From: CAISCU01 sp051861545
GTDB taxonomy: Bacteria > Bacteroidota > Bacteroidia > UKL13-3
DNA: 64,000 nucleotides
Assembly: GCA_051861545.1 (NCBI GenBank)
Contig: JBIMKP010000006.1
Span: forward strand, 67,881-131,880
Reading direction: 5' to 3'
Shown: positions 63,426 through 64,000 of the stretch, in pieces
Numbering within the stretch: position 1 is the first letter of the stretch
Layout of the letters: each line of letters starts with the position of its first letter
Translations under genes and position numbers: made by a program
The notes under the pieces: model-generated
The model's database searches: none
What the model was told of the DNA's origin: nothing
Seen by the model: only the letters and a program-made list of their open reading frames with translations

Positions 63426-63460
63426 AGGCTTCTGGCATCTAGCCTCTGGCAACTGGCTTT
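63426..63460 (+). repeat. Heptamer array, copy 10
   Basis: AGGCTTC TGGCATC TAGCCTC TGGCAAC TGGCTTT then TGTGTAAAAG. Confidence 0.82.
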
Positions 63461-63553
63461 TGTGTAAAAGCCTAAATTACGTTGACCGCTTTTAAGCCAA
63501 CTTTTTAATATTGTTTACCAAAAATACATCTTGAGCTTTTGGTTTTGTTTGCT

Positions 63554-63586
63554 CTGTTAATAGGGGCTCGATGCCCCTTTTAACAG
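63554..63586 (-). terminator. Hairpin at the transposase 3' end
   Basis: CTGTTAATAGGGGC-TCGAT-GCCCCTTTTAACAG, a 14-bp stem with one mismatch that includes the transposase stop codon. It could end transcription or block readthrough at the element boundary. Confidence 0.55.
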
Positions 63587-64000
63587 CGTTTACCGTAAAA
63601 TGACTCCATCACTTCCAGTTTTGTTTGCTGTTGCAAGTTTATTAGATTTCTTTCAAATATAAATGGGCTAAGCTTTTTTAGTGATTTATGAGGTTTCTCT
63701 ACGTTATAGTTTGAGCATGCTCGGTCAACGTTTTTAATTAAATCCTTTAAGTCTGAACAACTCCAATGTCTTAAGTAGTTATTTTTAATTATTCCATTGA
63801 TTCTCTCCACTTTACCATTCTCATATGCATATTCACACATACTATTTCTGAACCCAATATTACTGGTATAATCTAAAAATATCTTAGCATAATATTGACC
63901 TCCTCCATCTGAGTGAAAGATCAATCCGTTTAAATCTACCCCCTTTCTGTTTTTTATAGCCATCTTTAAAGCTGGCAATGTTGTATGTTCCGTTCTTAAG
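63580..64000 (-). mobile_element. IS3-type transposase (partial, 5' end outside window)
   Basis: The frame is open to the right edge, reading LRTEHTTLPALKMAIKNRKG at the edge, so an apparent TTG start at 63978 is not real. The visible 139 or so residues are the C-terminal part of the DDE integrase core: LIFHSDGGGQYYA (second Asp) and AYENGKVERINGIIKNNYL (Glu), then NYNVEKPHKSLKKLSPFIF, the usual YNxxRPHxxL of IS3-type OrfB. The reading frame is intact in the visible part. The insertion sequence's near end should lie left of 63580, beside the repeat arrays, but no certain terminal repeat was identified. Confidence 0.87.

Larger units (their letters stand above)
63276..63579. other. Repeat-filled gap between GyrI-like gene and transposase
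   Basis: 304 bp containing the rest of heptamer copy 8, copies 9 and 10, the motif CGGTCAACGTA in both orientations (63393-63403 and 63478-63488), and the hairpin at the transposase 3' end. No gene seen. Confidence 0.75.

Overview
The window is an AT-rich chromosomal segment of a Bacteroidota bacterium. Evidence seen in the sequence: C-terminal tails like those of the type IX secretion system on two secreted proteins, promoter motifs of the Bacteroidota type (TTG/TTTG, about 19-20 nt, TAnnTTTG), weak Shine-Dalgarno sites, a two-component propeller kinase, a bacillithiol gene (bshA), and the block rplM-rpsI-rpsB-tsf-pyrH. The class is less certain; gene content fits the Chitinophagia/Sphingobacteriia/Cytophagia range. 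No rRNA, tRNA or CRISPR array was recognised.

Layout. 1-510 holds a partial histidine phosphatase. 566-11141 is a tightly packed signalling operon: a FIST sensor protein, a propeller hybrid histidine kinase, a soluble kinase with ten PAS domains, and a secreted Kazal-like protein. 11306-14730 is the ribosomal protein/EF-Ts/UMP kinase block with clear terminators. 14847-22593 is housekeeping metabolism: exonuclease VII, isocitrate dehydrogenase, an aminotransferase, a TauE/SafE-like transporter and a diheme peroxidase. 22727-30821 holds two unknown genes, a long perfect hairpin, a secreted pullulanase-like GH13 enzyme, a degenerate receiver protein, a REP-like palindrome cluster, an ECF sigma operon and a CoA-transferase. 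30932-37010 is mixed metabolism, including an arginase-fold protein that has lost its metal ligands. 37104-39071 is a convergent overlapping pair, an Rpn-type nuclease and a Fic protein. 39260-46336 carries a double-rotamase PPIase, a cyclase, a sensor kinase, ruvX, def and an acyl-CoA synthetase.

46466-48546 looks like a small inserted cassette. It is bounded by two copies of the 3' end of an acetyltransferase gene and carries a 57-residue basic protein (absent from simple ORF lists) translationally coupled to a DUF3990/ADP-ribosyltransferase-like protein, a probable toxin-antitoxin-type module. 49031-53584 returns to housekeeping (aldolase, accD, purK, bshA). 53857-59770 is a complete MarR-controlled RND efflux operon.

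The right end (59771-63579) is dominated by intergenic repeats. Their core is an undescribed-looking array of heptamers, TGGC plus three variable bases, about 4-5 units per array. It occurs at least ten times in the window, often abutting gene 3' ends, and is embedded in longer direct and inverted repeats. A CotH/lamin-tail/T9SS secreted protein and a GyrI-like protein lie among them, and an IS3-type transposase runs off the right edge.
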